In this document: piece after piece, positions 1 to 8,502 of the stretch | How positions within the stretch are numbered: position 1 is the stretch's first letter | Layout: every line of letters starts with the position of its first letter | Translations under genes and position numbers: made by a program | The notes under the pieces: model-generated | What the model saw: only the letters and a program-made list of their open reading frames with translations | Database searches by the model: none | What the model was told of the DNA's origin: nothing | Source of the DNA: DSBG01 sp049975365 | GTDB taxonomy: Bacteria > Desulfobacterota > Desulfomonilia > UBA1062 | Direction of reading: 5' to 3' | NCBI GenBank assembly: GCA_049975365.1 | Contig: JBNGDS010000029.1 | Coordinates: 1-36,367 of the forward strand | DNA: 36,367 nucleotides

Positions 1-842
1 GCCTTGCGGTAGGGTCTCTTCGTCGTGAGGGCATCGTAGACATCCGCAACTGCAACGATCCTTGCCTCCACGGGAATCTCTTCCCCGCACAAGCCAGAAG
101 GATATCCCTTTCCGTCGTACCGTTCATGGTGCGACAGGATGATATTGACTATGATCCCGGACAACCGGGCCTGCCGGGCAACATCAGCACCCCACAGAGG
201 GTGATTGTGCACGATATGGATCTCCGCCTCATCAAGCGGGCCTTCATTATTCAGAATGCTTTCCGCAACACCGATTTTCCCACAGTCATGGAGCCAGCTC
301 CCGTACCTTATGGCAGTAATGATGTGGCTGGGAAGACCGAGCTTGTCTGCGATCAGAAGTGCATACCTGGCTACCCGTTCCGAATGTCCCCTCGTGTACG
401 GGTCCTTGAGTTCAAGGGCGTGCACAAGCGAGCGCATGGTTGCATCATCTCCCCGGACAATTGATTTGATCAGACGATACCGCTTCGAGGAATCTTCCAC
501 CAGGCTGACCAGCTGGGAATTTTCCCACGGCTTCACGATGAACCTGAAAACTTCGACCCTGTTGATGGCCTCCAGCGCTGTCTCCAGATCCGCGAATCCT
601 GTCATGAGGATCCTCACCGTGTCTGGCGAGAGAATCTTGACCTTTGACAGGAGATCGATTCCCCTCATCCCGGGCATATGGTTGTCGGCAACCATTACTG
701 CAATTTCACACGTACGGATCAGGTCAAGCGCTTCCCCGGCATCTTCAGCAGTGAGAATCTCGATGCCCCTCTCTGCAAAGATGGAGGAGATGACATCGAG
801 GACCTGTGATTCATCATCAACAAAGAGAATGTGTTCTGCCAT
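1..842 (-). CDS. Response regulator with HD-GYP domain (5' part; runs off left edge)
   Basis: Probable cyclic-di-GMP phosphodiesterase response regulator. The frame is open from ATG at 842 to the window edge (280 residues visible). A receiver domain fills residues 1-120: acidic residues D9/D10, likely phospho-acceptor D53 (ADNHMPG), T81 and K104 (VKPW). An HD-GYP domain follows, with the HD pair at H185-D186 (HDCGKIG) and HHE..DGKGYP at 238-248. In this family the receiver gates hydrolysis of c-di-GMP in the cytoplasm. Little is missing: HD-GYP domains normally end some 30-60 residues beyond the visible part. The Shine-Dalgarno is weak. It lies near the pilus genes, but in opposite orientation and separated from them, so a role in controlling pili is only suggestive. 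Confidence 0.9.
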   Translation of the reverse strand, partial: MAEHILFVDDESQVLDVISSIFAERGIEILTAEDAGEALDLIRTCEIAVMVADNHMPGMRGIDLLSKVKILSPDTVRILMTGFADLETALEAINRVEVFRFIVKPWENSQLVSLVEDSSKRYRLIKSIVRGDDATMRSLVHALELKDPYTRGHSERVARYALLIADKLGLPSHIITAIRYGSWLHDCGKIGVAESILNNEGPLDEAEIHIVHNHPLWGADVARQARLSGIIVNIILSHHERYDGKGYPSGLCGEEIPVEARIVAVADVYDALTTKRPYRK

Positions 843-1097
843 GCTACCAGTATTCTTCGTCTCTTGTGCGGAAAAATATTAACCTGTTGCCTGGTGATCC
901 TTCGGATTCATGCAATCCATCACTTACATGTTTCACAAATTGGCCGACGCGGCAACCGTTCATCTCGTTCACCGGGAAGGAATCATAGAGACGACAGGAT
1001 TCCCAGGGCATGATTCCCCGGCGCCAGTGCCCAGGCATCCCTGATGGCAGGAAAGACTATGGTGGATATGACCAGGTGTGTGTGATAGAGGTACACA

Positions 1098-1445
1098 ATG
1101 CCCGATATCGGAGATGTTGTTCTCATCTATATCCAGAATAAAGCCTCGGCGTACGCGAGGATAGAGGGAATCGAGCCGGATATCAAGCCCAGGTGGTACC
1201 AGGTACGCCTGCTCTTCCTCGGATTTCCTCCCCAGGAGACCACCTGGATCCTCAAAAAAGAGTACCTGGATGGATCCCCGTTCACCATGAAAGATATCCC
1301 CATCCAGATCACCTCCCTGGACAAACCCGGTTCATACCGGAAGACAACAAGAATAAAAAATGACCAGGATATATCCGGTGGTGAGGTGATCTCCATGGAT
1401 GCAATCCGGGCAAAAAAACACAAAAAAGATCATACCAAGGAATGA
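1098..1445 (+). CDS. Conserved hypothetical small protein
   Basis: A 115-residue protein of no recognised function. It starts at ATG 1098 with GAGG about ten bases upstream. The N-terminal half is rich in beta-type hydrophobic and aromatic residues (VVLIYIQN, WYQVRLLFLGFPPQETTWIL). The C-terminus is strongly basic and lysine-rich (AKKHKKDHTKE). No signal peptide or membrane segment is visible. The pattern of a compact beta domain plus basic tail would fit nucleic-acid or ribosome binding, but that is a guess. It stands alone between the divergent HD-GYP regulator and the pilus operon. Coding-like codon use and a proper ribosome binding site support it as a real gene. Confidence 0.65.
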   Translation: MPDIGDVVLIYIQNKASAYARIEGIEPDIKPRWYQVRLLFLGFPPQETTWILKKEYLDGSPFTMKDIPIQITSLDKPGSYRKTTRIKNDQDISGGEVISMDAIRAKKHKKDHTKE

Positions 1446-1799
1446 TCTTTCCATTCTCTTCTGCATGCTCATGGAAAATCCATTTTTATTCGTGTTCACA
1501 GGCCGATCACCAACACGCAAGAGAATGGGATGACAATCACGGAGAAAGTGTGCTATATCCGCTCACGGGAGATTTAGGGCACTCCACAGGTGTAAAGGCA
1601 GTGTTCAGCAGGATTTCCCTGCACCACAGCTATCTGGAATCATTATTTTTTTACATGAAATTCAACAGGATTGCCCGGAACAGGAACAGGGTGTTCCTCC
1701 ACAGATGCGATCTATGAGGCACTGGCACAGGAATTCTTCATTCCAGTAGTGGACGCATGGCACATACACCTCGTGATCGGGTCTTGTCATTACTGGTGC
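1446..1799. other. Intergenic region upstream of the pilB promoter, no convincing gene
   Basis: Short open frames exist on both strands but none has a good ribosome binding site, coding-like composition or recognisable family. A small hairpin (GCAGG 1608-1612 with CCTGC 1618-1622) and a T-run at about 1645-1651 are visible, but they are not placed to form a classical terminator. No known riboswitch consensus was recognised. Confidence 0.5.
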
Positions 1800-1841
1800 A
1801 CCGTGGACGAGAGAGTCTGGTACAGCGTGTCTGTCCACGGT
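1800..1841. promoter_or_regulatory. 9-bp inverted repeat, candidate enhancer site for pilB promoter
   Basis: ACCGTGGAC at 1800-1808 is exactly repeated in inverse orientation as GTCCACGGT at 1833-1841. Its centre is about 80 bases upstream of the predicted sigma-54 transcription start (about 1902), inside the usual range for an enhancer-binding protein of the PilR/NtrC class. It could instead be an RNA stem with a 24-base loop. Confidence 0.4.
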
Positions 1842-1875
1842 CTCAACCGAGGAAAATAGCCTCTTGAGAGGAACC

Positions 1876-1891
1876 CGGCACCCCTGGTGCA
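1876..1891 (+). promoter_or_regulatory. Candidate sigma-54 (-24/-12) promoter of pilB
   Basis: The element CGGCAC-N6-GTGCA has GG at 1877-1878 and GC at 1889-1890 with exactly ten bases between, as required for sigma-54. It keeps GGCAC of the -24 box and TGC of the -12 box. The predicted start, about 12 bases downstream, leaves a leader of roughly 40 bases before the pilB ATG at 1941, which has AGGAAGGTGA as ribosome binding site. Pilus genes are often RpoN-dependent in proteobacteria. Confidence 0.5.
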
Positions 1892-1940
1892 TATTAAAGT
1901 CGCACCTCTGGATTGCCGATAGTCTATAGGAAGGTGAACT

Positions 1941-3644
1941 ATGGCGAACGAGCGCATTGGCGATCAACTGGTTAAGAACGCACTCATTACTCCTGACCAG
2001 CTTCTTGAGGCCCAAAAGGCACAGAAAGTCTCGGGAACCAGGCTGGGCTCACAGCTCGTGAAGCTCGGACATATCTCTGAAGAGCAACTGGTTGAATTTC
2101 TCGGCAAGCAGTACCACCTCCCCTCGGTGATCCTGAAGAACCTCAATCCATCTCCTGAAATAGTCAAGCTCATACCCCTCAACGTGGTCCAGAAGTACAA
2201 TGCCATCCCCTTCGAACGCAATGGGTCGACCCTGAAAGTCGCCATGACCGACCCGACAAATATCTTTGCGGTAGATGATTTGAAATTCCTCACCGGATAC
2301 ACGATCGATGTGTATGTCACCTCTGAGGAATCACTGAAATGGGCCATAGACAACTTCTATGACCAGAGTGCATCGCTGGACGAGGCCCTCGGCGACATGG
2401 AGGATTTCGGGGGCTCCGTAGAGATAGCCCTTGAAGGCGAAGAGGTCGCGGTAGGCGACCTGGAGAAAGAGGCAGATCAGGCCCCGGTCATCAAACTGGT
2501 GAACCTGACGCTGGTTGATGCCATCAAGAAGGGGGCCAGTGATGTTCACATAGAACCTTATGAAAAATACATGCGGATCAGGTTCCGTCTCGATGGACTC
2601 CTCTACGAGGCCATGAGACCGCCGCTTCGACTGAAGAATGCTCTCGTCTCCCGTATCAAGATCATGGCAAAGCTCGACATTGCAGAGCGCAGACTGCCCC
2701 AAGACGGGAGAATCAAACTGAGAATCCAGGGTGGCAAGGAGGTGGAATTCCGGGTTTCGGTACTCCCTACCCTCTACGGTGAGAAGGTCGTTATGAGAAT
2801 TCTCGACAAATCCACCCTCCAGCTGGATATGACCAAGCTCGGATTTGAAGAGGAGGCCCTGCACAGATTCAAGGAAGCGATCTACAAACCCTGGGGTATG
2901 GTCCTGGTCACCGGGCCTACCGGATCGGGGAAGACCACCACGCTGTATTCAGCCCTCTCGGAGCTCAACAAGGTCGACAGCAACATCTCCACGGCTGAAG
3001 ACCCTGTGGAGTTCAACCTGGCAGGGGTCAACCAGGTCCAGATGCATGAAGAGATCGGGCTCACCTTCGCGTCATCACTTCGATCTTTCCTGAGGCAGGA
3101 CCCGGACATCATCCTCGTTGGCGAGATCCGTGACTTCGAGACAGCGGAAATCGGCATCAAGGCGGCCCTCACCGGTCACCTCGTGCTGTCCACGCTCCAC
3201 ACAAACGATGCGCCGTCCACGGTGAACAGACTGCTCAATATGGGCGTCGAACCGTTCCTGGTGGCATCCTCGGTCAACCTCATCGTTGCCCAGAGGCTTG
3301 CACGAAAGGTCTGTACTCAGTGCAAAACCAGGGATGACATTTCACCCGAGACCCTTATCCAGATGGGCATGGACCCTGATCTTGCAGGAAAGATGGAATG
3401 TCTCATCGGGACAGGGTGTTCGAACTGCGGGAATACCGGATACAAAGGCAGAATCGCACTGTATGAAGTCATGCCTGTCACAGAGGAAATAAAGGAACTG
3501 ATTCTCATGGGTGCCTCTGCAACCGAAATCAAGAACGCTGCTATCTCTAAGGGGATGAAAACCCTGCGCCAGAGCGGACTCACCAAGGTTGCCGAGGGAG
3601 TAACGTCCGTTGCAGAAATCTTGAGAACTACCATGGCTGACTGA
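1941..3644 (+). CDS. pilB: Type IV pilus assembly ATPase PilB
   Basis: Hexameric cytoplasmic ATPase that powers pilus extension by driving pilin addition at the PilC platform. It has 567 residues, normal for PilB. An N-terminal GspE/MshE-type domain (about 1-140) is followed by the secretion-ATPase core. Walker A GPTGSGKT is at 325-332. The Asp-box segment follows, and the Walker B region ILVGEIRD has E395. The His-box segment STLHTND is near 417-423. Four cysteines (458, 461, 493, 496) form the zinc-binding motif typical of extension ATPases. The start ATG at 1941 has AGGAAGGTG just upstream. It is the first gene of pilB-pilT-pilC, separated from pilT by 14 bases. The presence of the zinc motif and of a separate PilT argues for PilB rather than the type II secretion ATPase GspE. 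Confidence 0.95.
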   Translation: MANERIGDQLVKNALITPDQLLEAQKAQKVSGTRLGSQLVKLGHISEEQLVEFLGKQYHLPSVILKNLNPSPEIVKLIPLNVVQKYNAIPFERNGSTLKVAMTDPTNIFAVDDLKFLTGYTIDVYVTSEESLKWAIDNFYDQSASLDEALGDMEDFGGSVEIALEGEEVAVGDLEKEADQAPVIKLVNLTLVDAIKKGASDVHIEPYEKYMRIRFRLDGLLYEAMRPPLRLKNALVSRIKIMAKLDIAERRLPQDGRIKLRIQGGKEVEFRVSVLPTLYGEKVVMRILDKSTLQLDMTKLGFEEEALHRFKEAIYKPWGMVLVTGPTGSGKTTTLYSALSELNKVDSNISTAEDPVEFNLAGVNQVQMHEEIGLTFASSLRSFLRQDPDIILVGEIRDFETAEIGIKAALTGHLVLSTLHTNDAPSTVNRLLNMGVEPFLVASSVNLIVAQRLARKVCTQCKTRDDISPETLIQMGMDPDLAGKMECLIGTGCSNCGNTGYKGRIALYEVMPVTEEIKELILMGASATEIKNAAISKGMKTLRQSGLTKVAEGVTSVAEILRTTMAD

Positions 3645-3658
3645 CAAGGAGGTAGCCT

Positions 3659-4765
3659 TTGGAACAAAGTATCTATGATCTCCTCAGGGTAATGGTTGAG
3701 AAAGGGGCCTCTGACCTTCACATAACCACCGGCTCGCCCCCGCAGATTCGCGTCAGGGGACAGCTCTATCCGATGGATCAGCCTGTATTGGAGCCAAAAT
3801 CGACCCGGGAGCTTCTCTATTCAGTCCTCACCGAGGCCCAGAAGCACAAGTTTGAAGAGGAGCAGGAACTCGACCTGTCCTTCGGCATCAAAGGTGTCGC
3901 TCGTTTCCGTGCAAACATCTTCATCCAGAGGGGTGCGCTCGCAGGGGTCTTCCGAATGATCCCCTATGAAATCCTGTCCCTCGACACACTGGGGCTCCCT
4001 CACAACGTCGGGAATCTCACCGGCCTGCCTCGAGGTCTCATCCTGGTGACTGGACCCACAGGCTGCGGGAAATCTACAACACTCGCCGCATTTCTCGACA
4101 AGATAAACAACGAGCGGCATGATCACATCGTGACCATAGAGGATCCCATTGAGTTCGTGCACAAGCACAAGGGGTGCATCGTCAATCAGAGGGAGATCGG
4201 TGCGGACACGAAAAGTTTCAAGAACGCACTGAAATACATCCTCCGGCAGGACCCTGACGTGGTGTTCATCGGTGAGATGCGTGACCTTGAAACCATGCAG
4301 GCTGCCCTGACCATTGCAGAAACAGGGCACCTGGTTTTTGCAACTCTGCACACGAATTCGGCGGTGCAGACCGTGAACCGTATCGTGGATGCATTTCCCG
4401 CACACCAGCAGTCACAGATCCGTGCCCAGCTCGCCTTTGTCCTCGAGGCGGTCATTGCACAGCAGCTCATTCCGAGACTCGATGGCAAAGGGAGAGTCCT
4501 TGCATCGGAGTTCATGATCTCTACACCCGCTATCAGAAACCTTGTCCGGGAAGACAAGATCCACCAGATCTATTCGCAGATGCAGGTCGGACAGATGAAG
4601 CACGGAATGCAGACCATGAACCAGGCACTCCACAGTCTCTTTGCCCGAAAGCTCATCTCGTTTGATGACGCGATCGGCAGGTCCATCGATCCCGAAGAGC
4701 TCAGACAGATGATCTCATCGCCGGCCCAGCAGAAGACAGGGGTAAATCTACGAGAGAGGAGATAA
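3659..4765 (+). CDS. pilT: Type IV pilus retraction ATPase PilT
   Basis: Hexameric ATPase that depolymerises pili and drives twitching motility. It has 368 residues, typical for PilT. The start is TTG at 3659, chosen because a strong AAGGAGGT lies five bases upstream and no in-frame ATG is suitably placed. Walker A is GPTGCGKST (132-140); the cysteine at 136 replaces the common serine. Walker B is VVFIGEMRD with E206, and the His-box ATLHTN is at 228-233. The C-terminal retraction signature AIRNLVRE is present and is close to the canonical AIRNLIRE that PilT needs for retraction. This separates it from PilB and GspE. It sits between pilB (14-bp gap) and pilC (3-bp gap), so it is probably co-translated. 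The rare TTG start may lower its dose relative to PilB. Confidence 0.95.
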   Translation: MEQSIYDLLRVMVEKGASDLHITTGSPPQIRVRGQLYPMDQPVLEPKSTRELLYSVLTEAQKHKFEEEQELDLSFGIKGVARFRANIFIQRGALAGVFRMIPYEILSLDTLGLPHNVGNLTGLPRGLILVTGPTGCGKSTTLAAFLDKINNERHDHIVTIEDPIEFVHKHKGCIVNQREIGADTKSFKNALKYILRQDPDVVFIGEMRDLETMQAALTIAETGHLVFATLHTNSAVQTVNRIVDAFPAHQQSQIRAQLAFVLEAVIAQQLIPRLDGKGRVLASEFMISTPAIRNLVREDKIHQIYSQMQVGQMKHGMQTMNQALHSLFARKLISFDDAIGRSIDPEELRQMISSPAQQKTGVNLRERR

Positions 4766-4768
4766 CTC

Positions 4769-5962
4769 ATGGCAGTTTTTGTATGGGAAGGCAGACTCGC
4801 AAACGGGAGCATACGCAAAGGAGAAATCGAGGCCGAAAACAAGGCCGCTGCGGGCATGATCCTGAAGCGACAGAAGATACTGCCGACGAAGATAAAATCA
4901 AAGCCCAAGCAGATCACCATCTTCGAACAGAAGGTCAAGACAAAGGATATCGTGATCTTCACCCGACAGTTCTCCACCATGATCAACGCTGGTCTGCCAC
5001 TGGTCCAGTGTCTCGACATTCTTTCGAGTCAGCAGCCGAATCCCACCTTCAAGAAGGTACTGGCCCAGATCAAACAGGATGTGGAGGGGGGCAGCACCTT
5101 TGCCGATGCCCTGGCCAGACACCCCAAGGTTTTCGACAACCTCTACTTGAACCTCGTTGCAGCCGGTGAGCTCGGAGGTGTCCTGGACACTGTTCTCAAC
5201 AGACTCGCCGTGTACATGGAAAAGAACGAGGCTCTGAAGAACAAGGTGAAGAGCGCGATGACCTACCCGATCATCGTTCTGTGCGTTGCATTCGGTGTGG
5301 TTGCGGTGCTCATGATTTTCGTCATCCCCACCTTTCAGGATCTGTTCAATCAGTTCGGCTCAGCTCTTCCTGGCCCCACCCAGATCGTTGTTGACATGAG
5401 CAACTTCTTCCGCACCAGCTGGTACGTGATGGTCGCGGTCATCATCGCCATCATAGTGGGGTTCAAGTATGCGAGAAAACATGAGAAGGGGAGATACTAC
5501 ATCGATTCCATGGCCCTGAAGCTGCCGATATTCGGGCCGCTCATCCGCAAGGTTGCCGTGGCGAAGTTCACCAGGACCCTGGGGACCATGATCTCGTCAG
5601 GTGTTCCCATCATGGACGGTCTAGAAATCACATCGAAGACCGCGGGGAACGTGATCGTCGAGAATGCCATCAGGGCGGTGAGAACATCGATCAGTGAAGG
5701 AAAATCGATGTCAGAGCCCCTGGAAGAAACAGGCATCTTCCCCGGTATGGTGGTGCAGATGATCGCCGTGGGAGAGGCAACGGGCGCCATGGACCAGATG
5801 CTTTCAAAAATCGCCGACTTCTACGACGAAGAGGTCGATACCGCGGTCGCGGCCCTCACCTCGGCCCTGGAACCCATGCTCATGGTATTCCTCGGGGGCA
5901 TCATCGGATTTGTCGTGGTGGCAATGTACCTGCCGATATTCAGGATGGCCAGCGCGGTCTAG
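4769..5962 (+). CDS. pilC: Type IV pilus inner-membrane platform protein PilC
   Basis: Polytopic inner-membrane protein on which PilB and PilT act during pilus assembly and disassembly. It has 397 residues. Two T2SSF (GspF) domains are visible. The first is about residues 60-190 and begins IFTRQFSTMINAGLPLVQ; the second starts near residue 265 with KFTRTLGTMISSGVPIMDG. Strongly hydrophobic membrane segments lie at about 170-195, 215-235 and the C-terminus (FLGGIIGFVVVAMYLPIF). The ATG at 4769 lies three bases after pilT and is preceded by a GAGAGGAG-type ribosome binding site within the pilT end. It is the last gene of the operon, followed by a strong terminator. No pilin or minor pilin gene is in the window. 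Confidence 0.95.
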   Translation: MAVFVWEGRLANGSIRKGEIEAENKAAAGMILKRQKILPTKIKSKPKQITIFEQKVKTKDIVIFTRQFSTMINAGLPLVQCLDILSSQQPNPTFKKVLAQIKQDVEGGSTFADALARHPKVFDNLYLNLVAAGELGGVLDTVLNRLAVYMEKNEALKNKVKSAMTYPIIVLCVAFGVVAVLMIFVIPTFQDLFNQFGSALPGPTQIVVDMSNFFRTSWYVMVAVIIAIIVGFKYARKHEKGRYYIDSMALKLPIFGPLIRKVAVAKFTRTLGTMISSGVPIMDGLEITSKTAGNVIVENAIRAVRTSISEGKSMSEPLEETGIFPGMVVQMIAVGEATGAMDQMLSKIADFYDEEVDTAVAALTSALEPMLMVFLGGIIGFVVVAMYLPIFRMASAV

Positions 5963-5988
5963 TATCCTGCCGTCAATAGTGAACACAC

Positions 5989-6029
5989 GGCCCGGAAGCG
6001 GCGAACGCCCTTCCGGGCCTTTCTTTTTT
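5989..6029 (+). terminator. Rho-independent terminator after pilC
   Basis: Ten perfect base pairs (GGCCCGGAAG 5989-5998 with CTTCCGGGCC 6010-6019), with further pairing in the loop, run into a T-rich tract at 6020-6029. This is one of the clearest terminators in the window and ends the pilB-pilT-pilC transcript. Confidence 0.9.
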
Positions 6030-6060
6030 TCTTGTTGCTCACCCAAGGGATCCACCTGTA

Positions 6061-6088
6061 TTGACGCAGCGGAAAAGGTGTTTATTAT
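6061..6088 (+). promoter_or_regulatory. Sigma-70-type promoter for the TIGR03546-TIGR03545 pair
   Basis: TTGACG at 6061-6066 and TATTAT at 6083-6088, 16 bases apart, each match the consensus at five of six positions. They lie between the pilC terminator and the ATG at 6136, giving a leader of about 40 bases that carries AAGGAGG. Confidence 0.65.
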
Positions 6089-6135
6089 ATGTATGGAAAG
6101 CGAGTGGAACGTGTCTGTGCTTTGAAGGAGGTTCA

Positions 6136-6657
6136 ATGATCCGCCTGATCGCAAAAACGCTCAAGGTTCTCAATTCCGATGCAGAGCCATACCAGATTAG
6201 CCTTGCCCTGTGTTTCGCCATGATCGCGGGGTTCACCCCTCTAATGAGCCTGCACAATGTCATCGTGCTGCTGCTGGTCCTCCTGATCAGGGTGAATCTC
6301 TCGAGTTTCATCCTCGGGCTTGCTGCATTCACGGCTATCGCCTATCTGCTCGATCCCCTCTTCCACCTGACGGGTCTCGCCATCCTCACCGCAGAACCTC
6401 TGGAAAACCTCTGGACATCTCTGTACAACATCACCCTCTTCAGGATCGAGCGCTTCTACAACACGATTCAGATGGGAAGCCTCGTCATCTCCCTGGTGCT
6501 GTTCCTGCCTGCGTATTTTGTGTTCACATTCCTCATTCTCCGCTACCGCGCCTCGGTCCTGGCATGGGTTCGGAAATCCAGGATCGCCCAGATCATCAAG
6601 GTGAGCAAACTCTACAAGACCTATGAATCCTTGAAATTTTTAGGAGATACCCCATGA
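6136..6657 (+). CDS. TIGR03546 family membrane protein
   Basis: A 173-residue integral membrane protein of the TIGR03546 family, related to DUF2062; function unknown. The start is ATG 6136 because AAGGAGG lies five bases upstream; an in-frame extension to 6061 would overlap the predicted promoter. It has hydrophobic segments at about residues 20-50 (LCFAMIAGFTPLMSLHN and VIVLLLVLLIRV), 55-85 and 115-140, with a basic C-terminal tail. The motif FTPLMSLHN and the N-terminal VLNSD..P.QI are typical of the family as I recall it. It overlaps the next gene by four bases (ATGA), the usual arrangement of TIGR03546 with TIGR03545, which implies joint action, probably in the inner membrane or envelope. 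Confidence 0.85.
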   Translation: MIRLIAKTLKVLNSDAEPYQISLALCFAMIAGFTPLMSLHNVIVLLLVLLIRVNLSSFILGLAAFTAIAYLLDPLFHLTGLAILTAEPLENLWTSLYNITLFRIERFYNTIQMGSLVISLVLFLPAYFVFTFLILRYRASVLAWVRKSRIAQIIKVSKLYKTYESLKFLGDTP

Positions 6658-8414
6658 AAAGGATCCGGTGGCAGGGCCTTGGTGCATTCCTCCTCATTAT
6701 TGTAGTCATTGGCTGTTTCTGGTACCTCCTGGCCGACAGTCTCATCAAGAGATCCATCGAGAAGACGGGATCTCTCATCGTGGGGGCGGAAGTCAATGTA
6801 GGCAGTGCAGATCTCACCCTGATGCCCCTGGGTGTCAAGATTCACGACCTTCAGGTCACCGACCCGGAAGAGCCCACGAAAAATGCCGTCCAGGTCGCTC
6901 AGATCGCCTTCTCCGTGAGCACCGGGGACCTCTTCCTGAGAAAACTCATCATCGAGAAAATGGGGATCGACGGTGTGGAACTGGGGACCCAGCGCGAACG
7001 GCCGGGGTTTGTCCGCACGAAGGTGAAAGAGGAGATCGAGGAGGAAGAGGAGCCGAAATTCCTTGGGTTTACCCTGCCGAGTTTTTCCAGGGATGATATC
7101 CTGAAAGTCCTCGAGAAGGAGGATCTCCAGACTGCCAGTCTCATCAGTTCAGTTCAGCAGGATGCCCGGGTCCGCACAGAATTCTGGCAGAACCGCCTGG
7201 AAGAACTGCCGAACAAGGAGAAGATCGAACAGTACAGGGAACGCATCGAGAAGCTCAAGGGGACCAAGCGTGGAGACGTGCAGGGGATGCTCTCTGCCGC
7301 GACGGAAATCAGGACCCTGCAGAATGATATCCAGTCGGATATCGATCTGTTGAAGTCAACGAAGCAGGATTTCTCTCAGGAACTCGATGGCTTGAAGAAC
7401 CGGATCAGCGAGGCCCTGAAGGCGCCGCTCGAAGACGCCAGGAAGCTCGCTCAGAAATATGGCCCGACATCGGAGGGGATCGGAAACGTGAGCGGGCTCA
7501 TATTCGGGCCGCGGGTCAAGACATGGGTGGACAGGTCTTTGTGGTGGTATCAGAGAATCACCCCCTATCTGGAGCGGGTGCGAGAGAAGCAGACAGGGAA
7601 GAAGGTGAGCAAACCTCTGCGGGCAAAGGGGCTCGATGTTCATTTCAGGGAATTCAATCCAAAGCCGGATTTCCTCATCCAGTCAACCACGGCCTCTGTC
7701 AATCTCGCTCAGGGACTCGTGACCGGGACCATAACAAACATCACCACCGAACAGGACATCCTGGGCCTGCCGTGTTCATTTTCCTTTTCCGGTGAAGAAC
7801 TCAAACAGCTCGAGCGCCTGAGCCTTTCCGGAAAACTCGACCACATCGATCCTTCCCAATCCAAGGATGAGATCGAGCTCACGGCCACAGGGTATCCTCT
7901 GGAATCATTGAAACTGGGGTCTGAACAGCTGGACCTGGCCCTGGAAAAGGCCCTCGTTGACCTGAACCTGAATGCCACTTCGATCGAGGACTCTCTGAAG
8001 GCCAGCATCGGTGCGAGGGCCAGATCCGCCAGGTTTGTCCTTCTGCCTCCCCAGGAACAGGCGATGATCTACGAATCGCTGGCAAAGGCCTTCTCCTCCG
8101 TGAATGATTTTTCTCTGTCTGCAGATATAGCCGGTACCCTGGAGAACTACGACATCAGCATCTCCTCTGATCTTGACAGGGTCATACAGCGTGTACTAGG
8201 AGACGTTGCCAGGGAACTCACCACGAAATTCCAGGCGGACATGATCAAGGAGATCCACGCCAGGTTCGATGAGCAGCTCTCGGCATTGAATCAGCAGACT
8301 CAGGGGCTTTCCCAGGTCGACGGCGAACTGGCGACGCGCCTGACCATGGCACAGGACCTCCTGAAGAACGATCTCTTCAAGAGCGTCAAGCCAGGAGTCA
8401 AGCTCCCGTTCTGA
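6654..8414 (+). CDS. TIGR03545 family envelope protein (AsmA-like)
   Basis: A 586-residue protein with one N-terminal membrane anchor (residues about 7-28, rich in L/I/V) and a long periplasmic body. The segment after the anchor (SLIVGAEVNVGSADL...GVKIHDLQVTDP) resembles AsmA/DUF748-type domains. The middle (about 180-260) is a charged coiled coil. TIGR03545 proteins have no established function; AsmA-like proteins are linked to outer-membrane lipid transport and envelope assembly, so an envelope role is an inference. It is translationally coupled to the TIGR03546 gene by a 4-bp overlap. Its last 85 codons, stop codon and 37 downstream bases are repeated perfectly 2,296 bp away, flanking a toxin-antitoxin insertion. 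The gene itself stays intact. Confidence 0.85.
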   Translation: MKRIRWQGLGAFLLIIVVIGCFWYLLADSLIKRSIEKTGSLIVGAEVNVGSADLTLMPLGVKIHDLQVTDPEEPTKNAVQVAQIAFSVSTGDLFLRKLIIEKMGIDGVELGTQRERPGFVRTKVKEEIEEEEEPKFLGFTLPSFSRDDILKVLEKEDLQTASLISSVQQDARVRTEFWQNRLEELPNKEKIEQYRERIEKLKGTKRGDVQGMLSAATEIRTLQNDIQSDIDLLKSTKQDFSQELDGLKNRISEALKAPLEDARKLAQKYGPTSEGIGNVSGLIFGPRVKTWVDRSLWWYQRITPYLERVREKQTGKKVSKPLRAKGLDVHFREFNPKPDFLIQSTTASVNLAQGLVTGTITNITTEQDILGLPCSFSFSGEELKQLERLSLSGKLDHIDPSQSKDEIELTATGYPLESLKLGSEQLDLALEKALVDLNLNATSIEDSLKASIGARARSARFVLLPPQEQAMIYESLAKAFSSVNDFSLSADIAGTLENYDISISSDLDRVIQRVLGDVARELTTKFQADMIKEIHARFDEQLSALNQQTQGLSQVDGELATRLTMAQDLLKNDLFKSVKPGVKLPF

Positions 8415-8451
8415 GATCCCGTTTAGATCACCCATCCACGATGAAAGGCAG
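8159..8451 (+). repeat. Direct repeat, copy 1 (293 bp, in the 3' end of TIGR03545)
   Basis: Reading base by base, 8159-8451 is identical to 10455-10747, with an offset of 2,296 bp and no mismatch seen. This copy holds the last 85 codons of the TIGR03545 gene, its TGA and 37 bases of downstream sequence. The match stops abruptly at both ends (G8158 versus A10454; G8452 versus A10748). Confidence 0.97.
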
Positions 8452-8473
8452 GAAGAAGAGTTGAGTATGGTTC

Positions 8474-8502
8474 TTGCGTTATGTTCACGAAAAGAGTATG
8501 TT
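8474..8502 (+). promoter_or_regulatory. Candidate promoter of the toxin-antitoxin pair
   Basis: TTGCGT at 8474-8479 and TATGTT at 8497-8502 are separated by the ideal 17 bases. Both the spacer and the -10 box lie within the repeated operator elements, so occupancy of the operator would block RNA polymerase. Confidence 0.45.

Noticed and set aside
1446..1940. Riboswitch or decayed gene upstream of pilB
   Set aside because: The region was read for c-di-GMP and other riboswitch cores and for remnant frames (such as 1671-1859). Nothing matched well enough to call.
8196..8435. 79-residue minus-strand frame, repeated at 10492-10731
   Set aside because: It is the antisense shadow of the TIGR03545 tail and occurs twice only because that tail is duplicated.
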